Assembly: GCF_940807255.1 (NCBI RefSeq) | Contig: NZ_CALNWY010000001.1 | Coordinates: forward strand, 1-64,000 | From: Mixta sp. Marseille-Q2659 | Lineage (GTDB): Bacteria; Pseudomonadota; Gammaproteobacteria; Enterobacterales; Enterobacteriaceae | Length of the DNA: 64,000 bases | Direction of reading: 5' to 3' | Part shown: piece by piece, positions 1-9,291 of the stretch | Numbering within the stretch: position 1 is the first letter of the stretch | How the letters are laid out: each line of letters opens with the position of its first letter | Notes under the pieces: model-generated | The model's database searches: none | What the model was told of the DNA's origin: nothing | What the model saw: only the letters and a program-made list of their open reading frames with translations | Program-made: the position numbers and the translations under genes

Positions 1-128
1 TGATGCTCAAAGAAAAACGTCGTAATGAATTACGTGTTCACTCTTCAAGACTTGATACTGCAAGATTTTTTTTGCGTATCCCGTCCGTGAGTGCCCACAC
101 AGATTGTCTGATAAATTGTTAAAGAGCA
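1..128 (-). other. rRNA operon leader (upstream of 16S, which lies outside the window)
   Basis: Read on the minus strand, this is the conserved enterobacterial rrn leader that follows P2 and precedes 16S rRNA. It contains the boxA antitermination element (TGCTCTTTAACAA, 116-128), then the segment that ends with the sequence normally found about 25 bases before mature 16S. Just upstream a boxB-type hairpin (129-150) has a 7-bp stem (GCGCCAC/GTGGCGC). BoxA and boxB recruit the Nus factors that make rRNA transcription termination-resistant. The 16S gene itself is beyond base 1. The order btuB-murI-rrn matches rrnB of E. coli. Confidence 0.9.
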
Positions 129-159
129 GCGCCACATTCTTTAGTGGCGCGGGCTGCGT

Positions 160-187
160 ATACTACGCTTTCCCGCTGAAGAGTCAA
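160..187 (-). promoter_or_regulatory. rrn P2 promoter
   Basis: On the minus strand a -35 TTGACT (182-187) and -10 TAGTAT (160-165) are separated by 16 bp, in the place and context of rrn P2 in E. coli. P2 gives the basal level of rRNA transcription. Confidence 0.8.
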
Positions 188-256
188 GAGTTTATTTTCT
201 TTTCCCTTCCTGAACAGGCCGACCAAGAAGCCGTTGTGCCGTGTCAGTGGAGGCGC

Positions 257-320
257 ATTATAGGGAGTTCTTTCGGGCTGACAAGTACTAATTTCAAAAA
301 TAAATTCGACCGTTGCTTTT
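257..320 (-). promoter_or_regulatory. rrn P1 promoter with UP element
   Basis: On the minus strand a -35 TTGTCA (279-284) and perfect -10 TATAAT (257-262) are 16 bp apart, nearly base-for-base the E. coli rrn P1 core, followed by the GC-rich discriminator (GCGCCTCC). An A/T-rich stretch upstream (about 285-310) is the expected UP element. P1 is the growth-rate and ppGpp-controlled promoter. Any Fis sites would fall within the end of murI. Confidence 0.88.
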
Positions 321-324
321 TTCA

Positions 325-1176
325 TCAAACTGCGAGTTTTTCCAGCTTTTCGAAGCCATAACGCTGTAAAACGGGCAATAATTGTTCAGTTTCAGGCGTC
401 AATGCCAGGCAAAAGGCCAAATCAGGATCGGTGGAGCGTGCTTCCGGCGCTTCATGTTCAAGCAGCCAGGCTGTGCGGCGCGCAATTGCTGCGCCCGAAT
501 CAATCAAACGCGTCCCTTCGGGTAACACAGCCTGCAACTCTTCTGTTAACAAAGGAAAGTGTGTGCAACCCAGCACCACAGTATCTGGTGGCTCATTCAT
601 ACGCAGCCAGGGCTGCAGAATTCGTCGAACCGCATCAAGTGAAACCGTCTGGCCGTGGAGCTTCATTTCCGCCAGTTCCACCAGCTCTGCCGAACCCAGC
701 ATTTCGGTTTTGCATTCACTGGCAAACTGCGCCACTAAATCGCGCGTATAGGGACGACGCACCGTAGCGCGTGTCGCCAATAACCCAACAATGCCATTGC
801 GGGTAAGTCTGGCGGCAGGCTTTATAGCAGGTACGACGCCAACGACAGGAAAAGCAAACCGCGCACGTAATGCCGGTAAGGAAACCGTGCTGGCGGTATT
901 ACAGGCGATGATCACCATAGATAGCGGATAACGTTTTGTCACCGCCTCCACGATGGTCACCACGCGATCAACAATAAATTCCTCGCTTTTTTCCCCATAG
1001 GGAAAAGCGACGTTATCGAAAACGTAGAGGTAATGAAGGTTCGGCAATAGCTGCCGAACCTCGTTATAGACAGAGAGCCCTCCCACACCGGAATCAAACA
1101 CCAGTACGGTAGGCCTTAAATCAGAAGCTATAGGATCCGCTGAGGTAGTACTCACGCCCTGCTGTTGCATAGCCAT
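325..1176 (-). CDS. murI: Glutamate racemase
   Basis: Interconverts L- and D-glutamate in the cytoplasm, supplying D-Glu for peptidoglycan stem peptides. The protein has the family's FDSGVGG motif near residue 28 and the two catalytic cysteine motifs, ACNTAS (about residue 92) and GCTHFP (about residue 204). It is 283 aa, against 285 in E. coli. I chose the ATG at 1176 because it gives this length and a 56-bp overlap with the btuB end, the same overlap as in E. coli; a longer frame to 1221 has no family support. It is co-directional with btuB and lies between btuB and the rrn promoters. Confidence 0.95.
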   Translation of the reverse strand: MAMQQQGVSTTSADPIASDLRPTVLVFDSGVGGLSVYNEVRQLLPNLHYLYVFDNVAFPYGEKSEEFIVDRVVTIVEAVTKRYPLSMVIIACNTASTVSLPALRARFAFPVVGVVPAIKPAARLTRNGIVGLLATRATVRRPYTRDLVAQFASECKTEMLGSAELVELAEMKLHGQTVSLDAVRRILQPWLRMNEPPDTVVLGCTHFPLLTEELQAVLPEGTRLIDSGAAIARRTAWLLEHEAPEARSTDPDLAFCLALTPETEQLLPVLQRYGFEKLEKLAV

Positions 1177-2989
1177 ACGCTGTCTCGTAATCTTTATCGA
1201 ACAGGTTGGCAATTCTACCACGAACCGTCAGGTGAGAGGTGACTGGATAAGAGGCGGAGAGATCAACGAGGCTATAGCTCGGCATCCGCCGCTGTTCGCT
1301 GGCGTACTGGTTAGTATTGTTATAGTAACCTTTTCCGTAATACTGCCAGGCAACATCCATATCGATCCCGAACATAGACCAGTCCAGTTGATACTTAAAC
1401 TGCTGTTTGGAGCGATGCGCCAGCACCTCATCATCGCTATCGCGACGCGCATCGAGGTATCCGAGCGTCACGCGATGCGAAAAGATGCCGGTATCCAGAC
1501 TGCCGGTCCACTCTATGCCACGAATGGTGGCTGACTGAATGTTGTAATAACGCCCCTGAAAGGTCGCGTCGTCATAGTAGTAATCGATGAGATTATCGAT
1601 TTTGTTTTGATAAGCAGAAAGACGCCAGTCAACAGGCCCGGTTAAGCCTTCCAGTCCAATCTCCCACTGCTTCGATTTTTCTGCGTCCAGATCGGGCGAG
1701 GCGGAAATATAAAGACGTTGCTGACCATACATTTGCCCCAGCGTCGGCGCCTGGAAAGCGGTGGCATAAGAAAGCGTTGCACGATAATCAGGAATAAACT
1801 CCCACGCTGCCGCGGTTTGCCAGGTGGTATTCCAGCCAAACTGGTTGTTATCGTCACCGCGCAATGCTGCTTCAAGCGTGACTTTATTAATCTGCTGCTG
1901 TCCCGTCAGGTAGTAACCGGTATTGGTACGCTTATAGCGATCGGAAGCGTAATCATCACGCGAAACCAAACGCTGTTCCTGCCAGTCAAGGCCGGCGCTG
2001 ATAGTGCCCTGCCCGATGCGATAGCTATTGCCCCATTGCAGATTGCGCTGTTCCATAACATCCAGCGTCGTACCACTGTGATACAGCCCCTGCGTGCTGG
2101 CATAATTATAATCTTTATACTTTTGCAGGCTCAGCGTCAGCTGCGAGGCGTAATCGCCCTGATTGAAAGCGAGTCCTGATTCCCAGGTATGGTTATAAAG
2201 CTGACGTATATCGCCGCCGTTCACATACCCGGCGTCATACATACTTTTATTGTCGTAGCCGTAGCCGCGGACAAAACCGGAAAACGCGTCATTAAAGCGA
2301 TGGTCAACGCCCGCCCAGAAGGTTTTGCTGCGAAATCCGTCGCGATCGCTGTCAACCGAATAGGTCGACTGCGGCTGGACGTTAAAGCCTTTAGTATCCT
2401 GGAAAGCGCCTGCAACGGTTACCAGCGTATCCTTACCTAAGGCCTGACGCAGCGCGCCATCATACTGCTGATAGTGATTAGAGCCGACGCCGACCTGTAG
2501 CTGGCTCACCGGCTGTTCTGCCTGAGTAATAATATTAATCACGCCACCGATCGCATCGGCACCATAAACAGCCGAACGCGCGCCGCGCACGAATTCAATA
2601 CGCTGTACCAGAGAAATGGGGATCTGATCGTAATCCGCCACGCCGGTAATACTAGGTTTAGCCAGCGGAATGCCGTCAACTAATACCAACGTATGACGCG
2701 CTTCGGTACCGCGCACATAGAGCGAACTGACCTGTCCCATGCCGCCGTTTTGTGACACATCAACACCGGGCAAACGCCTTAACGCGTCCGTCAGCGTTTT
2801 CGCCTGCCAGCGATCAATATCATCGCGCGTAATAACGTCAACCGGCGCCAATACGCTCGATACAGGCTGCTGAGTGCGGTTTGCGGTAACCACCATTGCG
2901 TCATCGTTTTTTGCAGCGCTGACGGGAGACGCCCACAGGTAAACCGCCGTAACAGCCAGTGCTAACGGCGTTCTTTTCATTATCATCAT
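1121..2989 (-). CDS. btuB: TonB-dependent vitamin B12 outer-membrane receptor
   Basis: Binds cobalamin at the cell surface and imports it to the periplasm using TonB energy. The N-terminus is a signal peptide (Lys-Arg, then a hydrophobic run, ending near Ala-Ser-Pro-Val-Ser-Ala). A TonB box (around DDAMVVTANR), a plug domain with LRRLPGVDV and GAIGG-like VYGADAIGGVINI, and a 22-strand barrel follow, ending in a C-terminal aromatic (GSYSF). The start is one of three clustered ATGs (2989, 2986, 2980); I took the first, but none has a strong Shine-Dalgarno, as expected for a riboswitch-controlled start. It overlaps murI by 56 bp. Expression should be repressed by adenosylcobalamin through the upstream riboswitch. 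Confidence 0.94.
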   Translation of the reverse strand: MMIMKRTPLALAVTAVYLWASPVSAAKNDDAMVVTANRTQQPVSSVLAPVDVITRDDIDRWQAKTLTDALRRLPGVDVSQNGGMGQVSSLYVRGTEARHTLVLVDGIPLAKPSITGVADYDQIPISLVQRIEFVRGARSAVYGADAIGGVINIITQAEQPVSQLQVGVGSNHYQQYDGALRQALGKDTLVTVAGAFQDTKGFNVQPQSTYSVDSDRDGFRSKTFWAGVDHRFNDAFSGFVRGYGYDNKSMYDAGYVNGGDIRQLYNHTWESGLAFNQGDYASQLTLSLQKYKDYNYASTQGLYHSGTTLDVMEQRNLQWGNSYRIGQGTISAGLDWQEQRLVSRDDYASDRYKRTNTGYYLTGQQQINKVTLEAALRGDDNNQFGWNTTWQTAAAWEFIPDYRATLSYATAFQAPTLGQMYGQQRLYISASPDLDAEKSKQWEIGLEGLTGPVDWRLSAYQNKIDNLIDYYYDDATFQGRYYNIQSATIRGIEWTGSLDTGIFSHRVTLGYLDARRDSDDEVLAHRSKQQFKYQLDWSMFGIDMDVAWQYYGKGYYNNTNQYASEQRRMPSYSLVDLSASYPVTSHLTVRGRIANLFDKDYETAYGYATAGREYYLSGSYSF

Positions 2990-3060
2990 TTTATTTAAGC
3001 ATCCAAAAACAAAGCAGGATGCCGCAGGCATACGGCCAATAGTACGCGATAGCCGTAAAG

Positions 3061-3225
3061 TGCGACGTATTACCGGCAGGTCTTCGGGCTTGGAATCGAT
3101 TAAGTGGCGAAGACTTCCCATCAAATGACAGTGTCTGCTATCAGCAATCGCCACGACATTCCTTACCGCTGCGCGTCAGCTCCAGAATTACACTGGATTC
3201 CCTATTAACTCAGCAGGAGGCCGGC
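3061..3225 (-). promoter_or_regulatory. Cobalamin (AdoCbl) riboswitch of btuB
   Basis: The minus-strand leader reproduces the E. coli btuB riboswitch in order: GCCGGCCTCCTG...GAGTTAATAGGGAATCCAGTG, then GCTGACGCGCAGCGGTAAGGAA, then GATGGGAAGTC, and finally the B12-box region CCAAGCCCGAAGACCTGCCGG. Adenosylcobalamin binding is known to sequester the btuB ribosome-binding site in this class. The aptamer ends about 70 bases before the btuB start, leaving room for the expression platform. The 372-bp btuB-trmA gap is mostly this element. Confidence 0.95.
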
Positions 3226-3361
3226 TCGCGCAGTCTACAATTGAGGTTTACGGAAGTCCAGACTGCTGGGCCGCCAAAGAACGAGGCAATGACAGGGCTG
3301 GACATCGCGCAGTGAATCCCTACAATCGCCCGGCAAGTTTGCCATTCAATCAGGAAAAGCC

Positions 3362-4462
3362 ATGACGCCCGAAAAATTGCCCGTCGACCAGTATGAAACC
3401 CAGCTCGCGGAAAAAATCACGCGCCTGCAAAGCATGATGGCGCCTTTTTCCGCGCCCGGTGTTGAGGTATTTCGCTCGCCGGTCAGTCATTACCGTATGC
3501 GGGCCGAATTTCGTATCTGGCATGATAAAGACGATCTTTATCACATCATTTTCGATCAGCAGACGCGCGATCGTATTCGGGTTGATCAATTTCCGGCGGC
3601 AGGCGAATTAATTAACCAGCTGATGCCAAAAATGATCGCCGCGATCCGCGGTAATGATGTGCTGCGTCGTAAGCTGTTCCAGATTGATTATCTTTCTACA
3701 TTAAGCGGTCAGGCAGTTATTTCGTTGCTGTACCATCGCAAGCTTGATGAAAGCTGGCAGCTTGCTGCAGAAGCGTTGCGCGATGAACTCCGCGCGCAGG
3801 GTTTTGATGTCAACCTGATTGGCCGGGCGACGAAAACCAAAATTTGCCTCGACCGCGATTATGTTGATGAATGCCTGCCGGTTGCAGGCCGCGATATGAT
3901 CTACCGTCAGATTGAGAACAGTTTTACCCAGCCCAATGCCGCTGTGAATATTCAGATGCTGGAGTGGGCGCTGGATGTCACTAAAGAGGCGACGGGCGAT
4001 CTGCTGGAACTGTACTGCGGCAATGGTAACTTTTCGTTAGCGCTGGCGCGTAATTTCCGCCGCGTGCTGGCGACCGAGATTGCCAAGCCTTCAGTAGCGG
4101 CGGCGCAATACAATATTGCGGCCAACCAGATCGATAACGTGCAGATTATCCGCATGGCGGCGGAAGAGTTTACCCAGGCGATGAACGGCGTACGTACCTT
4201 TAACCGCTTACAGGGAATCGACCTGAAGAGCTATCAGTGCGACACCATTTTTGTCGATCCGCCGCGCAGTGGTCTGGATGAGGAAACGGTGAAGCTGGTA
4301 CAGGGTTATGCGCAGATTCTTTATATTTCCTGCAATCCACAAACGCTGTGTGACAATCTGGCCACGCTCTCGCAGACGCATGACATTTCGCGTCTGGCGC
4401 TATTCGACCAGTTTCCTTATACCCATCATATGGAGTGCGGCGTGCTGCTGACGCATCGCTAA
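3362..4462 (+). CDS. trmA: tRNA (uracil-54-C5)-methyltransferase
   Basis: Uses S-adenosylmethionine to form ribothymidine at U54 of the tRNA T-loop (also U341 of tmRNA in E. coli). At 366 aa it is the same length as the E. coli enzyme. Visible motifs are the SAM-binding [11 protein letters not shown], the VDPPRSG motif, the catalytic nucleophile in ISCNP (Cys324) and the general base in HHMECG (Glu358). It diverges from btuB, and its stop overlaps the stop of the convergent small gene by 4 bases. Confidence 0.96.
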   Translation: MTPEKLPVDQYETQLAEKITRLQSMMAPFSAPGVEVFRSPVSHYRMRAEFRIWHDKDDLYHIIFDQQTRDRIRVDQFPAAGELINQLMPKMIAAIRGNDVLRRKLFQIDYLSTLSGQAVISLLYHRKLDESWQLAAEALRDELRAQGFDVNLIGRATKTKICLDRDYVDECLPVAGRDMIYRQIENSFTQPNAAVNIQMLEWALDVTKEATGDLLELYCGNGNFSLALARNFRRVLATEIAKPSVAAAQYNIAANQIDNVQIIRMAAEEFTQAMNGVRTFNRLQGIDLKSYQCDTIFVDPPRSGLDEETVKLVQGYAQILYISCNPQTLCDNLATLSQTHDISRLALFDQFPYTHHMECGVLLTHR

Positions 4463-4731
4463 AAGTGCAGCGGTAAGGTAATGCCGAGATAGTCAGGATC
4501 GATGGTTTGGGAACGTGCAGTACAATGCCTTTGCGCAGCGCTATCGTTCCCTTTGCTGCCAGCAATACAGTCGCTGAATCTTTCCTGTTGGCTACGCTCA
4601 TCACCATAGATGCGGCCTGAAGGCGCGGTCTGATAAATAGCATCGCCCGGCTGCCAGTCTTTATCACGATAATCGCCGCAGCTGATGCACAATAAAAGCG
4701 ACAGGACGACTGTCAGAGAATATCTGTTCAT
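4459..4731 (-). CDS. Small putative exported protein, function unknown
   Basis: I do not recognise this 90-aa protein. The start at 4731 is well supported by a GGAGG ribosome-binding site 6 bases upstream. Residues 4-18 form a hydrophobic signal-like segment ending in Leu-Cys-Ile-Ser-Cys-Gly-Asp. That resembles a lipoprotein signal with Cys18 as modified residue, but Cys at -3 is atypical for a lipobox. The mature part is polar, rich in Asp/Arg/Gln/Ser, with two more cysteines that could form a disulfide. It is co-directional with yijD and convergent with trmA, the stop codons overlapping. The E. coli K-12 trmA-yijD interval has no gene here that I know of. Confidence 0.65.
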   Translation of the reverse strand: MNRYSLTVVLSLLLCISCGDYRDKDWQPGDAIYQTAPSGRIYGDERSQQERFSDCIAGSKGNDSAAQRHCTARSQTIDPDYLGITLPLHF

Positions 4732-4790
4732 TGTTAACCTCCATGTAAATTCTACTCTTTCGGCACCGTCATCCTGACGGCACCCTATGC

Positions 4791-5138
4791 TCAACGTTTC
4801 CGGCGCAGCCTGGTGCCAATCCAGAAGATTAGCGCCACCATCAACACCACAGGCAAAAAGTTAGAGCCGATTTCTGGATAGTCGGCACGCACAATGGCGC
4901 TGTACAACAGGATACCCAGCAGGAAAAACGCGGCTGCCAGCGAAGGCATACCTTCAGGCATCGCACGATTAAGATAGCGCTGATGTAAACACCATGCGGC
5001 GAGGCCCAGCGCAATAAGCGGAAAAATCGAAAAGGGTACAAAAGCGTTAAAAAGCACGGAAAAAGAACCGTTGATAGCAAGGCCGGTAATAAATGCCAGC
5101 ACTAAGGTTCCTTTATCGCGTGGGTTCTGTTCGGTCAT
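4791..5138 (-). CDS. yijD: Inner-membrane protein YijD
   Basis: Small integral membrane protein (115 aa; about 119 in E. coli) with four predicted transmembrane segments (about 11-30, 33-50, 66-84, 91-109) and a basic C-terminus. It matches E. coli YijD along its length, for example the CLHQRYLNR and YPEIGSNF stretches. Its function is unknown. It overlaps the end of fabR by 26 bp and has its own AGGAG site, so it is probably co-transcribed with and coupled to fabR. Confidence 0.9.
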   Translation of the reverse strand: MTEQNPRDKGTLVLAFITGLAINGSFSVLFNAFVPFSIFPLIALGLAAWCLHQRYLNRAMPEGMPSLAAAFFLLGILLYSAIVRADYPEIGSNFLPVVLMVALIFWIGTRLRRKR

Positions 5139-5796
5139 CTCCTGTCCTTTTTATTTCATTTTGATTATCAAGGGTGGAGGCCATGCGCTCCTGTTCGCGG
5201 CGATACCAGTAGTAAGCGCCTTTGGCGATCATGCGCAATTGCAGCACCAGCCGCTCTTCCAGCCTACGCCGCTGCTCCACGTCAATATCCAGCGCTTCAG
5301 CGCCAGCGTTAAACACGATAATTACCATCGCTTCCGCCTGGGCTTCAGTAAAACTGCGCGGCATGCGATTTTCCAGCTCAAGGTAGTCAGCTAACTCAGC
5401 GATAAAGTGTTGAATTTCACGTGCTACGGCGGCGCGAAACGCGGCGGAAGTGCCGGAGCGCTCCCGCAGCAGCAGGCGAAAGGCGTTAGGGTTGCTGTCG
5501 ATGAATTCCATAAAGGTAGAGACAGAAGTTTTGATTACGCTACCACCTTTAGCGATGCGCTGACGCGCCTGACGCATGAGCTGCCTTAACATCAGGCCGC
5601 TCTCATCCACCATCGTCAAACCCAGTTCATCGACGTCGCGGAAATGACGGTAAAAGGAGGTGGGGGCAATACCGGCTTCACGCGCAACTTCCCGCAAACT
5701 CAGGCTGGCAAAACTACGCTCGGCACTCAATTGACTAAATGCCGCCTCAATTAGCGAACGTCGTGTACGTTCTTTTTGCTGTGCTCTGACGCCCAT
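5113..5796 (-). CDS. fabR: TetR-family repressor of unsaturated fatty acid synthesis
   Basis: Represses fabA and fabB, sensing the ratio of unsaturated to saturated acyl chains. An N-terminal TetR helix-turn-helix lies at about residues 10-57 ([20 protein letters not shown]), followed by the all-helical effector domain. The match to E. coli FabR is nearly identical until the last 15 or so residues, where the tail is longer (227 aa). It is divergent from sthA, as in E. coli, and leads the fabR-yijD pair. Confidence 0.95.
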   Translation of the reverse strand: MGVRAQQKERTRRSLIEAAFSQLSAERSFASLSLREVAREAGIAPTSFYRHFRDVDELGLTMVDESGLMLRQLMRQARQRIAKGGSVIKTSVSTFMEFIDSNPNAFRLLLRERSGTSAAFRAAVAREIQHFIAELADYLELENRMPRSFTEAQAEAMVIIVFNAGAEALDIDVEQRRRLEERLVLQLRMIAKGAYYWYRREQERMASTLDNQNEIKRTGDDRTEPTR

Positions 5797-5989
5797 TTTT
5801 CTGCCTGTTAGCTTACTGAGCGCTCACTATAACAAATAACTCAGCGTACAGTCCGTCAAAGTTTGTGACCGACTGTTAACCTCACGCTTTAGCAAATTGA
5901 GGCTAAAATCACTCGAAGAATTGGGATGTCCGCGCCGTGATGTTAGAATCTCGTTGCTAAAATGTATATAAAATAAAGGAAGTGCCGGT

Positions 5990-7390
5990 ATGCAACATGC
6001 TTACGATTACGATGTTATTGTGATTGGCTCCGGCCCGGGCGGCGAAGGCGCCGCGATGGGCCTGGTAAAACAAGGAGCCCGTATCGCAGTTATCGAGCGG
6101 TATCACAATATTGGCGGAGGCTGTACCCATTGGGGAACAATCCCATCCAAAGCTTTACGACATGCCGTCAGCCGCACCATTGAATTTAACCAGAACCCTT
6201 TATACAGCGATCACTCCCGTCTTCTTCGATCTTCATTCGCCGATATTCTGAACCATACAGAAAACGTTATTAGTCAACAGACGCGGATGCGCCAGGGCTT
6301 TTACGAGCGCAACCGCTGTGAGCTGCACCAAGGCGATGCGCGCTTTGTGGATATGAACACCATTGCCTTAACGCGCCCGGACGGTTCCGTTGAACGCCTG
6401 ACGGCAGAAAAGTTTGTGATTGCCTGCGGTTCACGCCCTTATCATCCGGTTGACGTTGATTTTACCCATCCGCGCATTTACGACTCCGATTCCATCCTCA
6501 ACCTTCACCATGAGCCAGGCCACGTTATTATCTATGGCGCCGGCGTGATCGGTTGTGAATACGCCTCTATTTTCCGTGGCCTGAATGTGAAGGTGGATTT
6601 GATCAACACGCGCGATCGTCTGCTGGCTTTCCTCGATCAGGAAATGTCCGATGCGCTCTCTTACCATTTCTGGAATAGCGGCGTGGTTATTCGCCACAAT
6701 GAAGAGTTTGAGAAAATTGAAGGCGTTACTGATGGCGTTGTTATCCATCTGAAATCAGGTAAAAAAGTCAAAGCGGATTGCCTGCTGTATGCCAACGGAC
6801 GCACCGGCAACACCGATTCTCTATCACTGGAAAATGTCGGTCTGGAAGCGGATGGTCGCGGTCTGCTGAAGGTCAACAGCATGTACCAGACGGCGCAGCC
6901 GCACATTTATGCCGTCGGCGATGTGATTGGCTATCCGAGCCTTGCTTCCGCTGCTTACGACCAGGGCCGTATTGCTGCCCAGGCGGTCATCAAAGGCGAA
7001 GCGACAGCGCACCTGATTGAAGATATTCCGACCGGGATCTATACCATTCCAGAAATCAGCTCAGTGGGTAAAACCGAACAGCAGCTGACGGCGATGAAAG
7101 TGCCTTATGAGGTAGGTAGGGCGCAGTTCAAGCACCTGGCTCGCGCGCAAATCGTTGGGATGAATGTCGGCAGTTTGAAAATCCTGTTTCACCGCGATAC
7201 CAAAGAGATCCTTGGCATTCACTGCTTTGGCGAACGTGCCGCCGAAATTATTCATATCGGCCAGGCGATTATGGAGCAAAAAAATGGTGGCAACACGATC
7301 GAATATTTCGTGAATACCACCTTTAACTACCCCACCATGGCGGAAGCGTATCGCGTTGCCGCCCTGAACGGGTTAAACCGCCTGTTTTAA
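5990..7390 (+). CDS. sthA: Soluble pyridine nucleotide transhydrogenase
   Basis: FAD-dependent cytoplasmic enzyme that moves hydride between NADPH and NAD+, balancing the two pools. It is 466 aa, as in E. coli. The FAD dinucleotide motif GSGPGG is at about residue 13 and the NAD(H) motif GAGVIGCE at about residue 183. It belongs to the disulfide reductase fold but has one Cys and a Thr in the usual redox-disulfide stretch ([12 protein letters not shown]), which is normal for SthA and means no dithiol chemistry. Its 3' end overlaps the convergent oxyR by 18 bp. Confidence 0.96.
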   Translation: MQHAYDYDVIVIGSGPGGEGAAMGLVKQGARIAVIERYHNIGGGCTHWGTIPSKALRHAVSRTIEFNQNPLYSDHSRLLRSSFADILNHTENVISQQTRMRQGFYERNRCELHQGDARFVDMNTIALTRPDGSVERLTAEKFVIACGSRPYHPVDVDFTHPRIYDSDSILNLHHEPGHVIIYGAGVIGCEYASIFRGLNVKVDLINTRDRLLAFLDQEMSDALSYHFWNSGVVIRHNEEFEKIEGVTDGVVIHLKSGKKVKADCLLYANGRTGNTDSLSLENVGLEADGRGLLKVNSMYQTAQPHIYAVGDVIGYPSLASAAYDQGRIAAQAVIKGEATAHLIEDIPTGIYTIPEISSVGKTEQQLTAMKVPYEVGRAQFKHLARAQIVGMNVGSLKILFHRDTKEILGIHCFGERAAEIIHIGQAIMEQKNGGNTIEYFVNTTFNYPTMAEAYRVAALNGLNRLF

Positions 7391-8290
7391 CGTGGTTTCC
7401 ATATGCCCCTGCATATGGCTGCGGATAGCCTCAGCGAGCTGTTCATAACGGCTGCGCAGAGGCGATCCCGGACGATAAACCAGCGCGATAGTGCGTTGCG
7501 GCACCGGTTTATAGCAGGAGAGGTAGGTAATGCCGTCGCGCGTACGCTCCTGCGGCACCGCCAGCGCAGGCAGCAGCGTGATGCCACTTCCGGCCGCTAC
7601 CATATTACGCAGCGTTTCAAGACTGGTTGCACGGAAATGCGTATCTTCGTCAGCGCCTGCCTGGAAACAGAAGCCCATCGCCTGATCGCGTAAGCAGTGA
7701 CCATCTTCTAGCATTAACAGCTTCTCACCAGAAAGGTCGGACATCGGTACACGATCGCGATCTTTCCACTGATGATCCTGCCAGATCGCTAACTTCATCG
7801 GTTCATCAAACAGCGGCACTTCAATAAAGGCTTCGCTCTCCTTCACTAACGCCAGAATAGCGCAGTCGAGTTTGCCGCTGTCCAGCTGGCTCAGCAGTTG
7901 CTGTGTTTGCGCCTCATGCAGATACATTTCCAGCTTAGGGAAACTTTGGTGCAGCATTGGAATAATATGCGGCAACAGATAGGGCCCTACCGTAGGAATC
8001 AAACCAATATGCAGCGGGCCGGACATCGCTTCGCCCTGCTGGCTGGCCATCTCTTTCAGCACCTTCACTTCACGCAGCACCGTACGCGCTTGATCCACCA
8101 ACAGCAGGCCAGCCTGAGTAAAGAGTACTTTGCGGCTGGTGCGCTCCAGCAACATAACGCCAAGCTCATCTTCAAGCTTACGGATCTGGCCACTCAGCGT
8201 AGGCTGGCTGACATGACAGGCGTCGGCAGCGCGACGAAAATGGCGATGTTCAGCCAGAGCAACAAGGTATTCAAGATCACGAATATTCAT
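7373..8290 (-). CDS. oxyR: LysR-family peroxide sensor and regulator OxyR
   Basis: Cytoplasmic transcription factor that senses H2O2 by forming a Cys199-Cys208 disulfide and activates antioxidant genes. The helix-turn-helix is at residues 15-40 and the co-inducer domain covers about 90-300. Both redox cysteines are present in the stretch [12 protein letters not shown]. It has 305 aa, as in E. coli. A GGAGG site precedes the ATG. It is divergent from a peroxiredoxin-glutaredoxin gene, and a near-consensus OxyR operator starts 18 bases upstream of its own start, fitting autorepression. Confidence 0.97.
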   Translation of the reverse strand: MNIRDLEYLVALAEHRHFRRAADACHVSQPTLSGQIRKLEDELGVMLLERTSRKVLFTQAGLLLVDQARTVLREVKVLKEMASQQGEAMSGPLHIGLIPTVGPYLLPHIIPMLHQSFPKLEMYLHEAQTQQLLSQLDSGKLDCAILALVKESEAFIEVPLFDEPMKLAIWQDHQWKDRDRVPMSDLSGEKLLMLEDGHCLRDQAMGFCFQAGADEDTHFRATSLETLRNMVAAGSGITLLPALAVPQERTRDGITYLSCYKPVPQRTIALVYRPGSPLRSRYEQLAEAIRSHMQGHMETTLKQAV

Positions 8291-8308
8291 TTTATCCTCC
8301 GAGCCACG

Positions 8309-8345
8309 ATAGCCCGTGGCAATGAATAGAATAGCAATGAACGAT
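8309..8345. promoter_or_regulatory. OxyR operator (oxyR / peroxiredoxin intergenic)
   Basis: The 37-bp site fits the OxyR tetramer consensus ATAG-N7-CTAT-N7-ATAG-N7-CTAT: ATAG (8309), CAAT (8320), ATAG (8331), CGAT (8342), 14 of 16 positions with exact spacing. It lies between the divergent oxyR and peroxiredoxin-glutaredoxin genes. It would allow autorepression of oxyR and activation of the peroxidase gene. I found it by eye; binding is inferred. Confidence 0.7.
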
Positions 8346-8430
8346 TAGCCCTATCAAGCGTGGATAACAATAATGCACACCAGAAGTTAATCACATCAAA
8401 CGCAACGTTAATTAAGAGGTATTGATTCTT

Positions 8431-9165
8431 ATGTTTGCAAGTCAGGAAGGTAAACGCGTCCCGCAGGTCACTTTTCACACACGTCAGGGCGATAGCTGGG
8501 TCGATGTTACAACTGACGAGCTGTTTAAGGGCAAAACCGTTATCGTATTTTCGCTGCCGGGTGCTTTCACTCCAACCTGCTCTTCCAGCCATTTGCCACG
8601 TTACAACGAACTGGCAAGCGTATTTGCTCAGCACGGCGTTGACAGCATTCTCTGTGTTTCAGTTAACGACACCTTCGTTATGAACGCATGGAAAGCCGAT
8701 CAGCACGCTGACAACATTACTTTTATTCCAGACGGCAACGGTGATTTCACGCGTGGTATGGAGATGCTGGTTGAGAAAGCCGATTTAGGCTTCGGCCCGC
8801 GTTCATGGCGCTATTCAATGCTGGTTCGTGACGGCGTCGTGGCGAAAATGTTTGTTGAGCCGAATAAGCCAGGCGACCCGTTTGAAGTTTCGGATGCCGA
8901 TACCATGCTGCGTTATCTGGCGCCGGAATTTAAAGTGCAGGAATCCGTCTCCCTGTTTACCAAGCCGGGCTGCCCATTCTGTACTAAAGCAAAACAGATG
9001 CTGATCGATCGCGGCATTCAGTACGAAGAAATCGTGCTGGGTCAGGATGCAACTACCGTTAGTCTGCGCGCTATGACCGGCCGCGCCACCGTACCGCAGG
9101 TCTTCATTGGCGGACGTCATATCGGCGGCAGCGACGATCTGGAAAAATTCTTCCACGTTGCCTGA
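8431..9165 (+). CDS. Hybrid peroxiredoxin-glutaredoxin (glutathione-dependent peroxidase)
   Basis: Two domains are fused. Residues 1-165 form a Prx5-type peroxiredoxin with the peroxidatic Cys50 in PGAFTPTC. Residues 172-244 form a glutaredoxin with a CPFC active site (Cys181, Cys184) and the TVPQVFIGG / GGSDDL glutathione-binding motifs. The family, studied in Haemophilus influenzae, reduces H2O2 and alkyl peroxides with glutathione, the glutaredoxin domain recycling the peroxiredoxin. I chose the ATG at 8431 because AAGAGGT lies 10 bases upstream; a TTG at 8422 is less likely. The gene occupies the place of the oxyS sRNA in E. coli and is probably OxyR-activated. Confidence 0.93.
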   Translation: MFASQEGKRVPQVTFHTRQGDSWVDVTTDELFKGKTVIVFSLPGAFTPTCSSSHLPRYNELASVFAQHGVDSILCVSVNDTFVMNAWKADQHADNITFIPDGNGDFTRGMEMLVEKADLGFGPRSWRYSMLVRDGVVAKMFVEPNKPGDPFEVSDADTMLRYLAPEFKVQESVSLFTKPGCPFCTKAKQMLIDRGIQYEEIVLGQDATTVSLRAMTGRATVPQVFIGGRHIGGSDDLEKFFHVA

Positions 9166-9241
9166 GAATCCGGGAACCGGCTCCTTACCCAGGCCGGTTT
9201 TCAGATGTGCCTATAAGAAGAAATACTTGAAGTCAGAGGTT

Positions 9242-9267
9242 GGCGGGCTAGCATGCCCGCCTTTTTT
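9242..9267 (+). terminator. Rho-independent terminator after peroxiredoxin-glutaredoxin gene
   Basis: A perfect 7-bp GC stem (GGCGGGC / GCCCGCC) with a 6-base loop is followed by TTTTTT. A weaker hairpin (ACCGGC/GCCGGT, then TTTT) lies about 50 bp before it. Confidence 0.85.
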
Positions 9268-9291
9268 ATGCCTGCAAAACACAATAGTCCT

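Noticed and set aside
3991-4700. Long minus-strand frames opposite trmA and the small exported protein (e.g. 4200-4667)
   Set aside because: They lie wholly or mostly across confirmed genes, lack ribosome-binding sites and look like shadow translations (many Arg/Ser/Ala from antisense GC-rich codons).
5843-5850. AGCGTACA, a FabR-like half site in the fabR-sthA gap
   Set aside because: Only one half of the palindrome is present; the other half does not match, so I do not call an operator.
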